A DNA stretch of 18,697 bases from JASFQI01 sp050115555. GTDB lineage: Bacteria > Desulfobacterota > DSM-4660 > Desulfatiglandales > HGW-15. The DNA lies in assembly GCA_050115555.1 (NCBI GenBank), contig JASFQI010000061.1, forward strand, positions 1-18,697. The letters are read 5' to 3'. This document shows positions 8,054-15,056 of the stretch, in pieces. The notes beneath the pieces were generated by a model. That model was not told the origin of the DNA and did no database searches. It saw only the letters and a list, made by a program, of their open reading frames with translations. A program made the translations under genes and the position numbers. Each line of letters starts with the position of its first letter. The stretch's first letter is position 1.

Positions 8054-8401
8054 TCAAAATGTGACGATGTCGTAGTCCTCCTCCATAAACCGCGCCATGG
8101 AGGGGTGCCCGCTCATGTCGTCGAGCAGGGCAAGCCCCTGCTCCTCCGCAGAGGAGGCTGTTCCCATTTTCGAGGCACAGGCCCGGCAAGCCCCATGGAT
8201 CAACCCCTGCTCCCGGGCCCGGGTGTAAAGCTTGAAGAGGGGACTGCTTTCGTCTTCGAGATCGGGAATGAGCCGTGTGGCCGCGCCTTCGATCACCACG
8301 CGCACCTCATGGCCCCGTTCAGACAGGTCCAGGGCGTTCAGGAGCACGTGGATGAAGCACATGGCGTCCCCGTTGAATGCAAAGAGAGCGGACTTTTTCA
8401 T
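8054..8401 (-). CDS. DsrE-like cytoplasmic protein
   Basis: A 115-residue protein that resembles the DsrE/DsrF-like family. The beginning MKKSALFAFNGDAMCFIHVLLNALDL fits the first strand and helix, followed by HEVRVVIEGAAT and a C-terminal segment ending DIVTF. Cysteines occur at 15, 72 and 75; the latter pair forms ACRACAS, in the position where family members often carry their reactive cysteine. DsrE-type proteins act in sulfur transfer, but many small relatives are uncharacterised, so sulfur trafficking here is inference. The start has GGAGG eight bases upstream. It lies between rubredoxin and the ferritin-like gene on the same strand, which suggests a redox or sulfur-related role. Confidence 0.78.
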   Translation of the reverse strand: MKKSALFAFNGDAMCFIHVLLNALDLSERGHEVRVVIEGAATRLIPDLEDESSPLFKLYTRAREQGLIHGACRACASKMGTASSAEEQGLALLDDMSGHPSMARFMEEDYDIVTF

Positions 8402-8530
8402 GGCCAGAGCCTCCGGGAAACCGGGGGGAGTAAAAAGAGACGGCAGACCGTATCCAGGAAAACGAGCTGCGGTCGAGAGGAGGGAATGTTCGCCTCAGCC
8501 TGCCGTCGCCGTGAAGGGTGGGATTTTCTG

Positions 8531-8689
8531 TTATTCCTTCTCGAACTGGTCCTTGGATGCCCCGCAGACCGGGCAGGTCCAGTCGTCGGGAAGGTCTTCG
8601 AAGGCGGTGCCGGCGTTGATTCCGTTGTCCGGATCCCCTTCTTCAGGGTCGTACACATAGCCGCAAACCGAGCAAACGTACTTATCCAT
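8531..8689 (-). CDS. Rubredoxin
   Basis: A 52-residue classical rubredoxin, a one-iron electron carrier with four cysteine ligands: C6-x2-C9 in YVCSVCGYVYDP and C39-x2-C42 in WTCPVCGASKDQF. The spacing, the acidic central loop EEGDPDNGINAGTAFEDLPDDW and the overall length are all standard. Rubredoxins in anaerobes donate electrons to rubrerythrins, superoxide reductase or rubredoxin:oxygen oxidoreductase, so this protein may feed the ferritin-like protein encoded two genes downstream. The start at 8689 is certain from family length and from GGAGGGAGAGG just upstream, although the frame is open to 8857. Confidence 0.98.
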   Translation of the reverse strand: MDKYVCSVCGYVYDPEEGDPDNGINAGTAFEDLPDDWTCPVCGASKDQFEKE

Positions 8690-8875
8690 CGTCCTCTCCC
8701 TCCTGAATGATTGTTGGAGTGGGGCCGGTCCCCCTGAAAAGCAGGACCTCCGCCCGGTGTGTCGATTCGCCCCCTGCGCTCCACAAATCTCAGGGGGCGT
8801 CCTGCGGGGCTCACCGATCCGGCTTAAAAAACATTCGTCCTCTTGAGATCGGGGCAAAAAACCCTATATTTTTTA

Positions 8876-8904
8876 AAATTAACGGCCCAATGCCCCCCTG
8901 TCAA
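8876..8904 (-). promoter_or_regulatory. Candidate sigma-70 promoter for the rubredoxin group
   Basis: On the minus strand a perfect -35 TTGACA (8904-8899) is followed after 17 bases by TAATTT (8881-8876) in an AT-rich patch within GC-rich DNA. The -35 is strong, the -10 only half-matched. It would give a leader of about 180 bases before rubredoxin. Confidence 0.45.
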
Positions 8905-8994
8905 GGGGTTCCGCAGTCGGACCGCCCTTCGAGGCTGTCGCAGGCCTGCTTCAGGGGTTTTTGGGCCGGCTCCATTCGTGGTAGGATGTAATCG

Positions 8995-9035
8995 GTTTCG
9001 GGGAAGCCTCTCTTCCGAAACGGAAGCACCGTTTC
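8995..9035 (+). promoter_or_regulatory. Alternative hairpins upstream of ftsH
   Basis: Two perfect 7-base inverted repeats overlap: GTTTCGG (8995-9001) with CCGAAAC (9015-9021), and GAAACGG (9017-9023) with CCGTTTC (9029-9035). They share bases 9017-9021, so only one can form at a time. They lie 100-140 bases before the ftsH start. A possible -10 TGTAAT is at 8987-8992 with no good -35. A folded leader or operator is possible. Confidence 0.35.
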
Positions 9036-9133
9036 TATCGTTCATTTCCGGGATCTGCGGCAGTCGCAGACGGGGGAGTGCGGGAGTGAATGATTGTGAG
9101 GCGGAAAGACAGAGGTGAATCGGGAGGAGAATC

Positions 9134-10933
9134 ATGGAAAAGCACCACAAGTTTTCCATTTGGTATGTCCTGCTCGGCGTCTGGATCGTTCTGCTTATTC
9201 ACAACGCCCTGGGCTCGGCCATTTCCATTCAAACGATCCCCTACAGCCAGTTCCTGGCCCTGCTCGATCAAGGGAAGATCACGGAGGTGGCCATCTCCGA
9301 GAACCGGATTCAGGGGAAGATGCAGGGCGAGTCCGGCGAAGGGGAAGAAGTGTTCCGGACCGTCCGGGTGGATCCCGATATCTCGGAGCTGCTCGAGCAG
9401 AGCGGGGTGACATTCAAGGGGGAGGTGGAGTCCACCTTTTTTCGGGATCTCCTCTCGTGGTTTGTGCCCATTCTTCTGTTCGTCGGGATCTGGATGTTCA
9501 TGATCCGGCGAATGGCCGGTCAGCAGCCTGGATTCATGACCCTGGGGAAGAACAAGGCGAAAATCTACATGCAGGATGAGCTGGGTATCACGTTCGACGA
9601 TGCGGCCGGGGTGGACGAGGCCAAGCAGGAACTCCAGGAGGTCGTGGAGTTCCTCAAGGACCCGCAGCGGTTCACAGGATTGGGAGGCAAGATGCCCAGG
9701 GGAGTCCTCCTCGTAGGACCTCCGGGGACGGGTAAGACCCTCCTGGCCAAGGCTGTGGCAGGAGAGAGCGGGGTCCCGTTTTTCAGCCTGAGCGGATCGG
9801 AGTTCGTGGAGATGTTCGTGGGGCTGGGTGCCGCCCGGGTGAGGGACCTTTTCGAACAGGCCAAATCCAAGGCCCCCTGTATTATTTTCGTGGACGAGCT
9901 CGATGCCCTGGGAAAAGCCAGGGGCTTCGGTATGATGGGGGGGCACGATGAGCGGGAGCAGACCCTGAACCAGCTCCTGGTGGAGATGGACGGCTTTGAC
10001 CCTCAGATCGGCGTGATCCTCATGGCGGCCACGAACCGCCCGGAGATCCTCGATCCGGCTCTCTTGAGGCCGGGGAGGTTCGACCGGCAGATCCTCGTGG
10101 ATCGTCCGGACAAGCAGGGGCGAAAGGCGATTCTGCAGGTTCACCTCAAGAGCATCAAGGCGGCTGCTACATTGGATGTCGATGATCTGGCGGGGATGAC
10201 CCCGGGGATGGTGGGGGCCGACCTGGCCAACCTGGTGAACGAGGCGGCGCTTCTGGCCGTGAGGCGGGAAAAGAGCGAGGTGACGAAGAGCGAGTTCGAG
10301 GAGGCCGTGGAACGCGTCATGGCGGGCCTGGAGAAGAAGAACCGCCTGATCAACTCCCGGGAGCGAGAGGTCGTGGCCTTTCATGAGGTGGGTCACGCAC
10401 TCGTGGCCCTGTCTCTTCCCGGCACGGATCCCGTGCACAAAATCTCGATCGTGCCTCGCGGCATCGCTGCGCTTGGGTATACCATGCAGGTCCCGACCGA
10501 GGATCGGTACCTCATGACGAGGTCGGAACTCCTCAACCGCATCGCATCCCTCCTGGGAGGAAGGGCGGCGGAGGAGATCGTGTTCGGAGACGTCTCAACC
10601 GGGGCCCACAATGACCTTTCCAAGGCCACAGACATCGCCCGAAGCATGGTCAAGGAATACGGCATGAGCCCCGAGCTGGGGCAGGTTTACTTCGCCAGGG
10701 AAAAGCAGAGTCCCTACATGAACACTCCTCTGGAAGGCGCCTGGGAGTACAGCCAGAGCACGGCCGAGCTCATCGACCGGGAGGTGCGTCGCATCCTGGC
10801 AGAGCAGTACCAGAGGGCACTGGATATCCTGGGAGAAAAACGGCAGGTCCTGGACAAAGGCGCCAGGCTCCTTCAGGAGAAAGAAAAAATCGAAGGGGCG
10901 GAGCTCCAGCAATTGATGGATGAAGCGTCCTGA
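9134..10933 (+). CDS. ftsH: ATP-dependent zinc metalloprotease FtsH
   Basis: Membrane-bound hexameric AAA+ protease that extracts and degrades membrane and some soluble proteins. The 599 residues hold, in order, a first transmembrane helix (about 10-30), a periplasmic domain, a second helix (about 108-124), Walker A GPPGTGKT (195-202), pore motif FVG (228-230), Walker B IIFVDELDA (250-258, with L where most have I), the second region of homology with RPGRFDR (312-318), and the protease site HEVGH (417-421) with the third zinc ligand D494 in HNDLSKAT. The usual motif is HEAGH; alanine to valine leaves the ligands intact. The C-terminal tail is short compared with E. coli. The start has GGGAGGAG four bases upstream. 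Likely single-gene transcription unit, convergent with the GGDEF gene. Confidence 0.97.
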   Translation: MEKHHKFSIWYVLLGVWIVLLIHNALGSAISIQTIPYSQFLALLDQGKITEVAISENRIQGKMQGESGEGEEVFRTVRVDPDISELLEQSGVTFKGEVESTFFRDLLSWFVPILLFVGIWMFMIRRMAGQQPGFMTLGKNKAKIYMQDELGITFDDAAGVDEAKQELQEVVEFLKDPQRFTGLGGKMPRGVLLVGPPGTGKTLLAKAVAGESGVPFFSLSGSEFVEMFVGLGAARVRDLFEQAKSKAPCIIFVDELDALGKARGFGMMGGHDEREQTLNQLLVEMDGFDPQIGVILMAATNRPEILDPALLRPGRFDRQILVDRPDKQGRKAILQVHLKSIKAAATLDVDDLAGMTPGMVGADLANLVNEAALLAVRREKSEVTKSEFEEAVERVMAGLEKKNRLINSREREVVAFHEVGHALVALSLPGTDPVHKISIVPRGIAALGYTMQVPTEDRYLMTRSELLNRIASLLGGRAAEEIVFGDVSTGAHNDLSKATDIARSMVKEYGMSPELGQVYFAREKQSPYMNTPLEGAWEYSQSTAELIDREVRRILAEQYQRALDILGEKRQVLDKGARLLQEKEKIEGAELQQLMDEAS

Positions 10934-10954
10934 CGGCTTCGGGCGAGGTTTCCC

Positions 10955-11917
10955 TCAGACCGCATACCCTTCGACCTTTCCCTCGTAGGAAGCCACTTCC
11001 GTGCGGTTTCGGCCGCTGACCTTGGAACGGTAGAGCGCTTCGTCCGCCCGCAGGAGAAGGAGGTCCAGGTCGGGCGCCTGCGCGATCTCGTTCGAGGCGA
11101 TCCCGATGCTCACGGTCAGGTGAAGGGCCTTTTCGTCGAAGGCGAACGAGCATGCCTGGACGGCGCTTCGAAGTCGTTCCATGACCAGGAAGGCTTCCTC
11201 CAGCCTCGTGTTGGGGAGCACAGCGCAGAATTCCTCCCCCCCGTATCGGGCGATGAAATCGTATGTGCGAAGCCGTTCCCGAAGCAATGCACCCAGTTGC
11301 GTGAGTACGTGATCCCCGCACAGATGTCCGTGCGTGTCGTTGACGGCTTTGAAGTGATCCACGTCCAGAATGGCCACCGAAAGGGAGCGCTTCAGCCGGT
11401 TGTGCTGGGAGACCTCCCGCTGGAGCGTCTCCATCAGGTGCCGGCGGTTGGGGAGCTCCGTGAGGGGATCGGTCAGGCTCATGGTTTCAAGCTCGCGTTT
11501 GGCCTGCTCCAGCTTTTCACGATAAAGGACCGCGTCCGTGCATTCCTCGATCGTCGCACAGAGAAACGCAACCTTGCCGTCTGCATTTCGCACCGGGGAA
11601 AGCGTGACGTTCTGCTGCATGTATTCGAAGCTCGAAGTCAGGTAGCGGGTCAAGGGCAACGGGATGAGGTGGCCGTGGATTTGCTGGGAGAAGAAGGCGT
11701 ACGTTCCCAGCTTGAACACGTTTTCGGCCTTCCAGCGAAAACCCTTTTGCTCCAGCTCCGGAAACAGCTCCGTGATGTCCCGGCCGATCACCTCAGCGCT
11801 TTCCATCCGGATTTGCTCTTCCAGCCAGCGGTTCCAGTAAATAATTCGCAGATCGCGGTCCAGGACGATGATACCCAGGTTCAGTGACTGCATGATTTGC
11901 GCAAAGTCGAGTTTCAT
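10955..11917 (-). CDS. PAS domain diguanylate cyclase
   Basis: A 320-residue soluble signalling protein. The N-terminal part (about 5-130) reads as a PAS sensor: SLNLGIIVLDRDLRIIYWNR, then VIGRDITELFPE and a strand-rich core. A short helix (about 132-147) links to a GGDEF domain (about 148-310) with DPLTELPNRRH, DVDHFKAVNDTHGH and the active-site loop GGEEF (226-230). The inhibitory site RTYD (217-220), five residues before GGEEF, is present, so product inhibition by c-di-GMP is expected. No transmembrane helices are seen. The start at 11917 lies 16 bases after the CheC-like stop with only a weak ribosome site, consistent with translational coupling. Third gene of the operon; the likely output is c-di-GMP synthesis. 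Confidence 0.95.
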   Translation of the reverse strand: MKLDFAQIMQSLNLGIIVLDRDLRIIYWNRWLEEQIRMESAEVIGRDITELFPELEQKGFRWKAENVFKLGTYAFFSQQIHGHLIPLPLTRYLTSSFEYMQQNVTLSPVRNADGKVAFLCATIEECTDAVLYREKLEQAKRELETMSLTDPLTELPNRRHLMETLQREVSQHNRLKRSLSVAILDVDHFKAVNDTHGHLCGDHVLTQLGALLRERLRTYDFIARYGGEEFCAVLPNTRLEEAFLVMERLRSAVQACSFAFDEKALHLTVSIGIASNEIAQAPDLDLLLLRADEALYRSKVSGRNRTEVASYEGKVEGYAV

Positions 11918-11933
11918 GGGCCTTGTTTGCAGG

Positions 11934-12560
11934 TCAGCTCAGATTGCTCAGGAATCGGTCCACTGCTCGAAAAAGGGAGTCCTGGCAGTCGCTGCCGATA
12001 AAGATGAACATGTAGCCGGTGACCTCCTGCCGTTCCAGATGAAAACGGGTCACGACAAAGAGGGCCTCGTTCTCCGACAGGGACACGGCCTGCTTGAGCC
12101 GGTCCAGGTGGATGTTGTCCAGAAAAACCTGAGGGGGGTTGAAGGAAAGGGTGCAGTCCAGGATCTCGGCAAACTTCCCGAGGCAGGCGCCGATCACGAT
12201 GTTCCCCAATTCCAGCAGGACCTCCAATTGAAGCTTGTCCGGGGCCATATCCGGGTGGAACCCGCAGTCGATGTCCAACATGCGGGTGAGGACCCAACCC
12301 GCCTTGCCCGGAAGAGCGAGAACGGCCTCCCCGCTGAACTCACCCCGAAACGCCTGCTGAATAAGGGTCACTTCGTCCCGGTCTACATCGGATTGCTGGA
12401 GCACATCCACGATGTCATGGGGGTGAACGATGCGAACGGAGGGGACACTGATCTGGATGAAGAATCCCACCAGATCGGCCATCGAAGCGATGGATCGACC
12501 GAACCCGATATTCAGAAGCTCAGTCAGTGCATCGCGTCGCTCTTCGGTCAATGTGTTCAC
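11934..12560 (-). CDS. CheC-like phosphatase
   Basis: A 208-residue protein of the CheC/CheX/FliY phosphatase family, which removes phosphate from receiver domains such as CheY. Both pseudo-symmetric active sites are visible: D10-x3-E14-x2-N17 in RRDALTELLNIGFG, and E113-x3-E117-x2-N120 in QLEVLLELGNIVIGA. The first position of the second site is Glu where Asp or Ser is more usual, but the essential E and N are kept in both. The start overlaps the receiver stop by four bases (ATGA), so the two are translated together and the receiver is the obvious substrate. It is not next to chemoreceptor or flagellar genes, so a role in chemotaxis proper is not indicated. Confidence 0.88.
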   Translation of the reverse strand: MNTLTEERRDALTELLNIGFGRSIASMADLVGFFIQISVPSVRIVHPHDIVDVLQQSDVDRDEVTLIQQAFRGEFSGEAVLALPGKAGWVLTRMLDIDCGFHPDMAPDKLQLEVLLELGNIVIGACLGKFAEILDCTLSFNPPQVFLDNIHLDRLKQAVSLSENEALFVVTRFHLERQEVTGYMFIFIGSDCQDSLFRAVDRFLSNLS

Positions 12561-12916
12561 GAGAGGCAGGCCTCCATGGCGGCTTGAAGCGCATCCGGTT
12601 TGACCGGCTTGGAAAGAAGGGCTTGTGCGCCCAGGTGGAGAACGCGTTCTTCCGAACCGGTCTGGATGTCGGCCGTGATGACGATCACCCGGGCCTGCGC
12701 GTCCAGTGCTTTCAAGCGCTGGAGGGTCTCGAATCCGTCCATTCCCGGCATGGTTAGATCCAGAAGCACGATGTCGGCCCTTTTCTCATGATAGAGGGAA
12801 AGACACTCAGCCCCCCCTGAGGCCTCCCGCACATCGAGGTCCCATGGAGGCAGGGCGCGCCGGACGATCTGGCGGGACACTCCGGAGTCGTCAACGATCA
12901 GGACGGATAGGATCAT
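12557..12916 (-). CDS. Single-domain response regulator (CheY-like)
   Basis: A 119-residue stand-alone receiver domain. Key residues are all present: acidic pair D9-D10 in VLIVDDSG, phosphoacceptor D53 in IVLLDLTMPGMDG, T81 in VIVITAD and K103 in LSKPVKPD. No output domain, so it would act through protein contact or be read by the PAS-GGDEF protein. The start at 12916 is chosen for GGAGAAGAGA directly upstream and because a receiver begins with this strand; the open frame to 13030 adds a low-complexity, Arg/Pro-rich N-terminus. First gene of a three-gene operon with a four-base overlap to the CheC-like gene. No sensor kinase gene is in the window, so the phosphate donor is encoded elsewhere. 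Confidence 0.95.
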   Translation of the reverse strand: MILSVLIVDDSGVSRQIVRRALPPWDLDVREASGGAECLSLYHEKRADIVLLDLTMPGMDGFETLQRLKALDAQARVIVITADIQTGSEERVLHLGAQALLSKPVKPDALQAAMEACLS

Positions 12917-13036
12917 TCTCTTCTCCACACGCGGCAAGGGAAAGGGCACGCAGTCTCTCGGGCTCCTGTGCTCGAAGGATTGCACCGGTTCTGCGGGGTT
13001 TCCCTGACGTTCCCGCAGGACGTTTTTCACATTTTA

Positions 13037-13052
13037 TGCACGGATCGTACCA
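13037..13052 (-). promoter_or_regulatory. Candidate sigma-54 promoter for the signalling operon
   Basis: The minus strand reads TGGTACGATCCGTGCA. Against the sigma-54 consensus TGGCACG-N4-TTGC it keeps GG and GC exactly ten bases apart and differs at only two informative bases. Transcription would start near 13025, about 110 bases before the receiver start. Use of sigma-54 implies an enhancer-binding activator acting from upstream DNA, that is toward 13150-13300. Confidence 0.55.
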
Positions 13053-13212
13053 GGAGCGAGAAAGGGCTGGCGGAAGGGTTGGAGATGAAGCATCTTTTTG
13101 AAATGAATAGGTTTATTTGAGTCAGGGCTTGCCTGGAAGAGCCTCCGGCGGCCGTCCGTTTTCTTGACGGGCGGGTGTTTTTCCCCCGCATCGAGGCGAA
13201 CCGCCCGGGTGA

Positions 13213-13425
13213 ATCAAGAAAAACGGCGTGCCGGATCCTGCAGCACATGGCCTAACAAGTCCGCAGGCGGGACCCGAAGGGTGAGGGCCACGGATGGCCC
13301 GAGTCCAATCAAGGGATTAAGCGGAGACGTACCTCTCAGAGTACGTCGCACAAGGAATCCCGAAGATTGACGCAGAGATTGTGCTACCGGGGACCCGCCC
13401 GCAGGGTGGGGTATGAAGCGAAGCG
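13213..13425 (+). ncRNA. Structured RNA candidate, possibly HEARO/omega-RNA type
   Basis: No credible gene lies here, but the segment folds. Perfect helices: CGGC/GCCG at 13224-13233 or, alternatively, GTGC/GCAC at 13228-13246; CCGC/GCGG (13261-13270); ACCC-GAA-GGGT (13272-13282); GGGCC/GGCCC (13285-13300); GACGTAC/GTACGTC (13326-13347). A long enclosing helix pairs CAATC-AA-GGGATT (13306-13318) with AATCCC-GAA-GATTG (13356-13369). A last stem has TACC/GGTA around ACCC/GGGT (13385-13413). GGAC (13269) and GTCC (13303) can also pair. The layout, and the GTGA at 13209-13212 just before it, recall HEARO RNAs, the guide-bearing omega RNAs of IscB/IsrB nucleases. No such nuclease gene is present: the next gene is a ferritin-like one on the other strand. 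Strand and exact ends are uncertain, and the family name is from memory. Confidence 0.5.
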
Positions 13426-13460
13426 AGGACAAAAAGAGCCATTTCTGAATTGGAAACAAG

Positions 13461-13922
13461 CTAGTCGCCCTGCTTCGCCATGTAATCGTCGTACAGGCCC
13501 TCCAGGGCGAGCTTATGCTTGGCCTCCTCCTGAGAGAGCATTTGAAAGATGCGGAGGAGATCGTCCTGGCTCACCTTGCCGGCCAGCTCGTTGTAAAGCT
13601 TCAGGGAGGCCTCCTCCCGCTTCATGGCCAGGCGCAGGAGGTCGGCATAACCCATGCCTTCCTCATAGGCCATATCCACGGTGTAGTCGCTGCGTTTGAG
13701 GTCGGGGATCCACTGGAAGTCGTATTCGGCCACGGACTTCTCTCCCTCGAGGAAATCCTGAAGCAGGGCCTCGTGTTTTTTCTCCTCCCGGGCGAATGCC
13801 AGGAAGGTCTCGCGCGCCCCGGAAAAAGCCTCGCGGCGGCTGAGGCCTTCGTAAAAGTCGATCGCCTCTCTCTCCCGTTCGATGGCGAACCGGAGGATCC
13901 CTTCAAAGGAATCGAAGCTCAT
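13461..13922 (-). CDS. Second ferritin-like di-iron protein, rubrerythrin type
   Basis: A 153-residue rubrerythrin-type four-helix protein. The di-iron ligand pattern is repeated as glutamates in AIEREREAIDFY (13-24) with E47-K-K-H50, and glutamates in MKREEASLKLY (100-110) with E133-A-K-H136. There is no rubredoxin domain and no signal peptide. It is only distantly similar to the ferritin-like protein at 7433-7939, with a different middle region (IPDLKRSDYTVDMAYEEGMG), so it is a separate subfamily and not a recent duplicate. Probable role: peroxide or iron chemistry in the cytoplasm; the substrate is not determinable. The start at 13922 has AAGGGGG eight bases upstream; the frame to 13943 offers an ATG without a ribosome site. 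Monocistronic. Confidence 0.87.
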   Translation of the reverse strand: MSFDSFEGILRFAIEREREAIDFYEGLSRREAFSGARETFLAFAREEKKHEALLQDFLEGEKSVAEYDFQWIPDLKRSDYTVDMAYEEGMGYADLLRLAMKREEASLKLYNELAGKVSQDDLLRIFQMLSQEEAKHKLALEGLYDDYMAKQGD

Positions 13923-13978
13923 GTCAGGCACCCCCTTTCTCAAAAGATCGATACCGCGTATGCTTCCGTTTAAGAAAC

Positions 13979-14007
13979 AGCTTACGGGAAAACCGTATCC
14001 ATGTCAA
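13979..14007 (-). promoter_or_regulatory. Candidate sigma-70 promoter for the second ferritin-like gene
   Basis: On the minus strand TTGACA (14007-14002) is followed after 17 bases by TAAGCT (13984-13979), a three-of-six -10. The spacer contains the short dyad TACGG-GAAAA-CCGTA (13983-13997 on the plus strand), which could be an operator for a redox or metal regulator. The leader would be about 50 bases. Confidence 0.4.
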
Positions 14008-14124
14008 AATATCCAATGCGCAGGCCCGAGGAACGAAAACGTATGCAAGGCGCCTCTGATGGCGTTTGCGCGATGACTCGAAGACCCTTTGAAGGGATGA
14101 AAGCCCGCGGGAGACGGCCGCTCC

Positions 14125-14598
14125 ATGAATATTTTCGTGCTGGACCTGGATATTGACCGCTGCGCCCGGTACCACGCGGACCGTCACGTGGTCAAAATGA
14201 CCCTGGAGAGCGCACAGATCCTCTGCACGGTGCTCTATGAAAACGGGATCTCTTCGCCCTATCGGCCCACCCACCGGAAACATCCCTGCACGCTTTGGGC
14301 CGGCCGGTCCCTTTCCAACTGGTCGTGGTTGAGGCGCCTCGCCCTGGCGCTGAACCGGGAGTATCGGTACCGCTACCGCAGGGATCAGGATCACGCATCG
14401 GCGCGTGTTGTGAGGCAGTTGCTCCCGCCGCCGATCGCGGATATCGGACTGACGGAATTCGCGCAGGCCATGCCGGAGGCATACCGCATCCCAGGGGATC
14501 CAGTCAGAGCGTACCGCTCCTTTTACATCGGGGAGAAGGCGGGATTCGCTACCTGGACGCGGAGAAGGACCCCGGAATGGTTTGTCCGAAGTGTCTGA
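14125..14598 (+). CDS. Conserved phage-type hypothetical protein
   Basis: A 157-residue protein that I recognise as a conserved hypothetical family seen in phages and scattered bacteria; it has no established function that I know. Typical features are the opening MNIFVLDLDIDRCARYH, then HVVKMTLESAQILCTVLYENG (histidine 21 onward), a YRPTHRKHPCTLWAGRS segment, FAQAMPEAYR, and a final AYRSFYIGEKAG with TPEWF. The recurring His, Cys, Asp and Trp residues would suit a metal or nucleic acid site, but that is speculation. The protein is soluble. The start at 14125 has GGGAGA about 12 bases upstream, which is a loose site. It is a lone gene, divergent from the ferritin-like gene, with no other phage genes around. 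Confidence 0.8.
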   Translation: MNIFVLDLDIDRCARYHADRHVVKMTLESAQILCTVLYENGISSPYRPTHRKHPCTLWAGRSLSNWSWLRRLALALNREYRYRYRRDQDHASARVVRQLLPPPIADIGLTEFAQAMPEAYRIPGDPVRAYRSFYIGEKAGFATWTRRRTPEWFVRSV

Positions 14599-14667
14599 TC
14601 CTTCTGTATCCGGGCATGCGAATTACCTGTTTGTACGCGCGGTTAGGAATCGGTGTCGCCTTTTCCT

Positions 14668-14696
14668 TTGACCTGAGCAACTTTTTTGATTATTCT
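14668..14696 (+). promoter_or_regulatory. Candidate sigma-70 promoter for khpA
   Basis: TTGACC (14668-14673) is followed after exactly 17 bases by TATTCT (14691-14696): five of six and four of six consensus bases. Transcription would start near 14703, leaving a leader of about 120 bases before khpA. Confidence 0.45.
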
Positions 14697-14825
14697 GTTT
14701 CCAAAACGACAACATGATTGTTCGAGAAGGGTAATCCAGGCCGAACTTCGCATTAGGACGGATCTGAATCAAGGCATACCCTCCGGCAGAGAGTGCGTTC
14801 ACACTGGTCGGGAAGGGAGGCGGAG

Positions 14826-15056
14826 ATGAAAGAGCTGGTCTCAATCATGGCAAAGGCTCTAGTCGATAATCCGGAGGCGGTCACGGTGACGGAAATCGGG
14901 GGCGAACAGACATCCGTGATCGAGTTGCGGGTGGCCAAGGAGGACTTGGGAAAGGTCATCGGCAAACAGGGACGAACGGCAAAGGCGATGAGAACGATTC
15001 TTGGTGCGGCCTCCGCCAAGGTTCGAAAACGGTATGTTCTGGAGTTAATCGAGTAG
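14826..15056 (+). CDS. khpA: KH domain RNA-binding protein KhpA
   Basis: A 76-residue protein consisting of a single KH domain, with the RNA-binding GxxG loop in LGKVIGKQGRTAKAMRTIL (G46-K-Q-G49) and the expected length for KhpA/YlqC. In Gram-positive bacteria KhpA pairs with KhpB/Jag and binds many transcripts, affecting cell division and growth; the role in this lineage is inferred. The N-terminal half MKELVSIMAKALVDNPEAV is characteristic. The start at 14826 has GGGAGGCGGAG directly upstream, while the longer frame from 14793 adds only a shadow of that leader. In many genomes khpA sits in the rpsP-rimM ribosomal cluster; here it stands alone, with its own candidate promoter. Confidence 0.93.
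   Translation: MKELVSIMAKALVDNPEAVTVTEIGGEQTSVIELRVAKEDLGKVIGKQGRTAKAMRTILGAASAKVRKRYVLELIE

Noticed and set aside
9035..10438. 467-codon open frame on the minus strand opposite ftsH
   Set aside because: Antisense to ftsH; His/Leu/Gln-rich composition without domain features.
10934..10954. Bidirectional terminator between ftsH and the GGDEF gene
   Set aside because: Only 21 bases and no hairpin or T run is present.
13200..13440. Group II intron, 6S RNA, SRP RNA or RNase P RNA
   Set aside because: No domain V hairpin, no single long rod with central bulge, no GGAA-type SRP tetraloop region and no RNase P core; size and helix order do not fit.
13164..13459. Short frames on both strands across the structured RNA candidate
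   Set aside because: Arg/Pro/Ser-rich translations with no ribosome site; the paired helices explain the sequence better.
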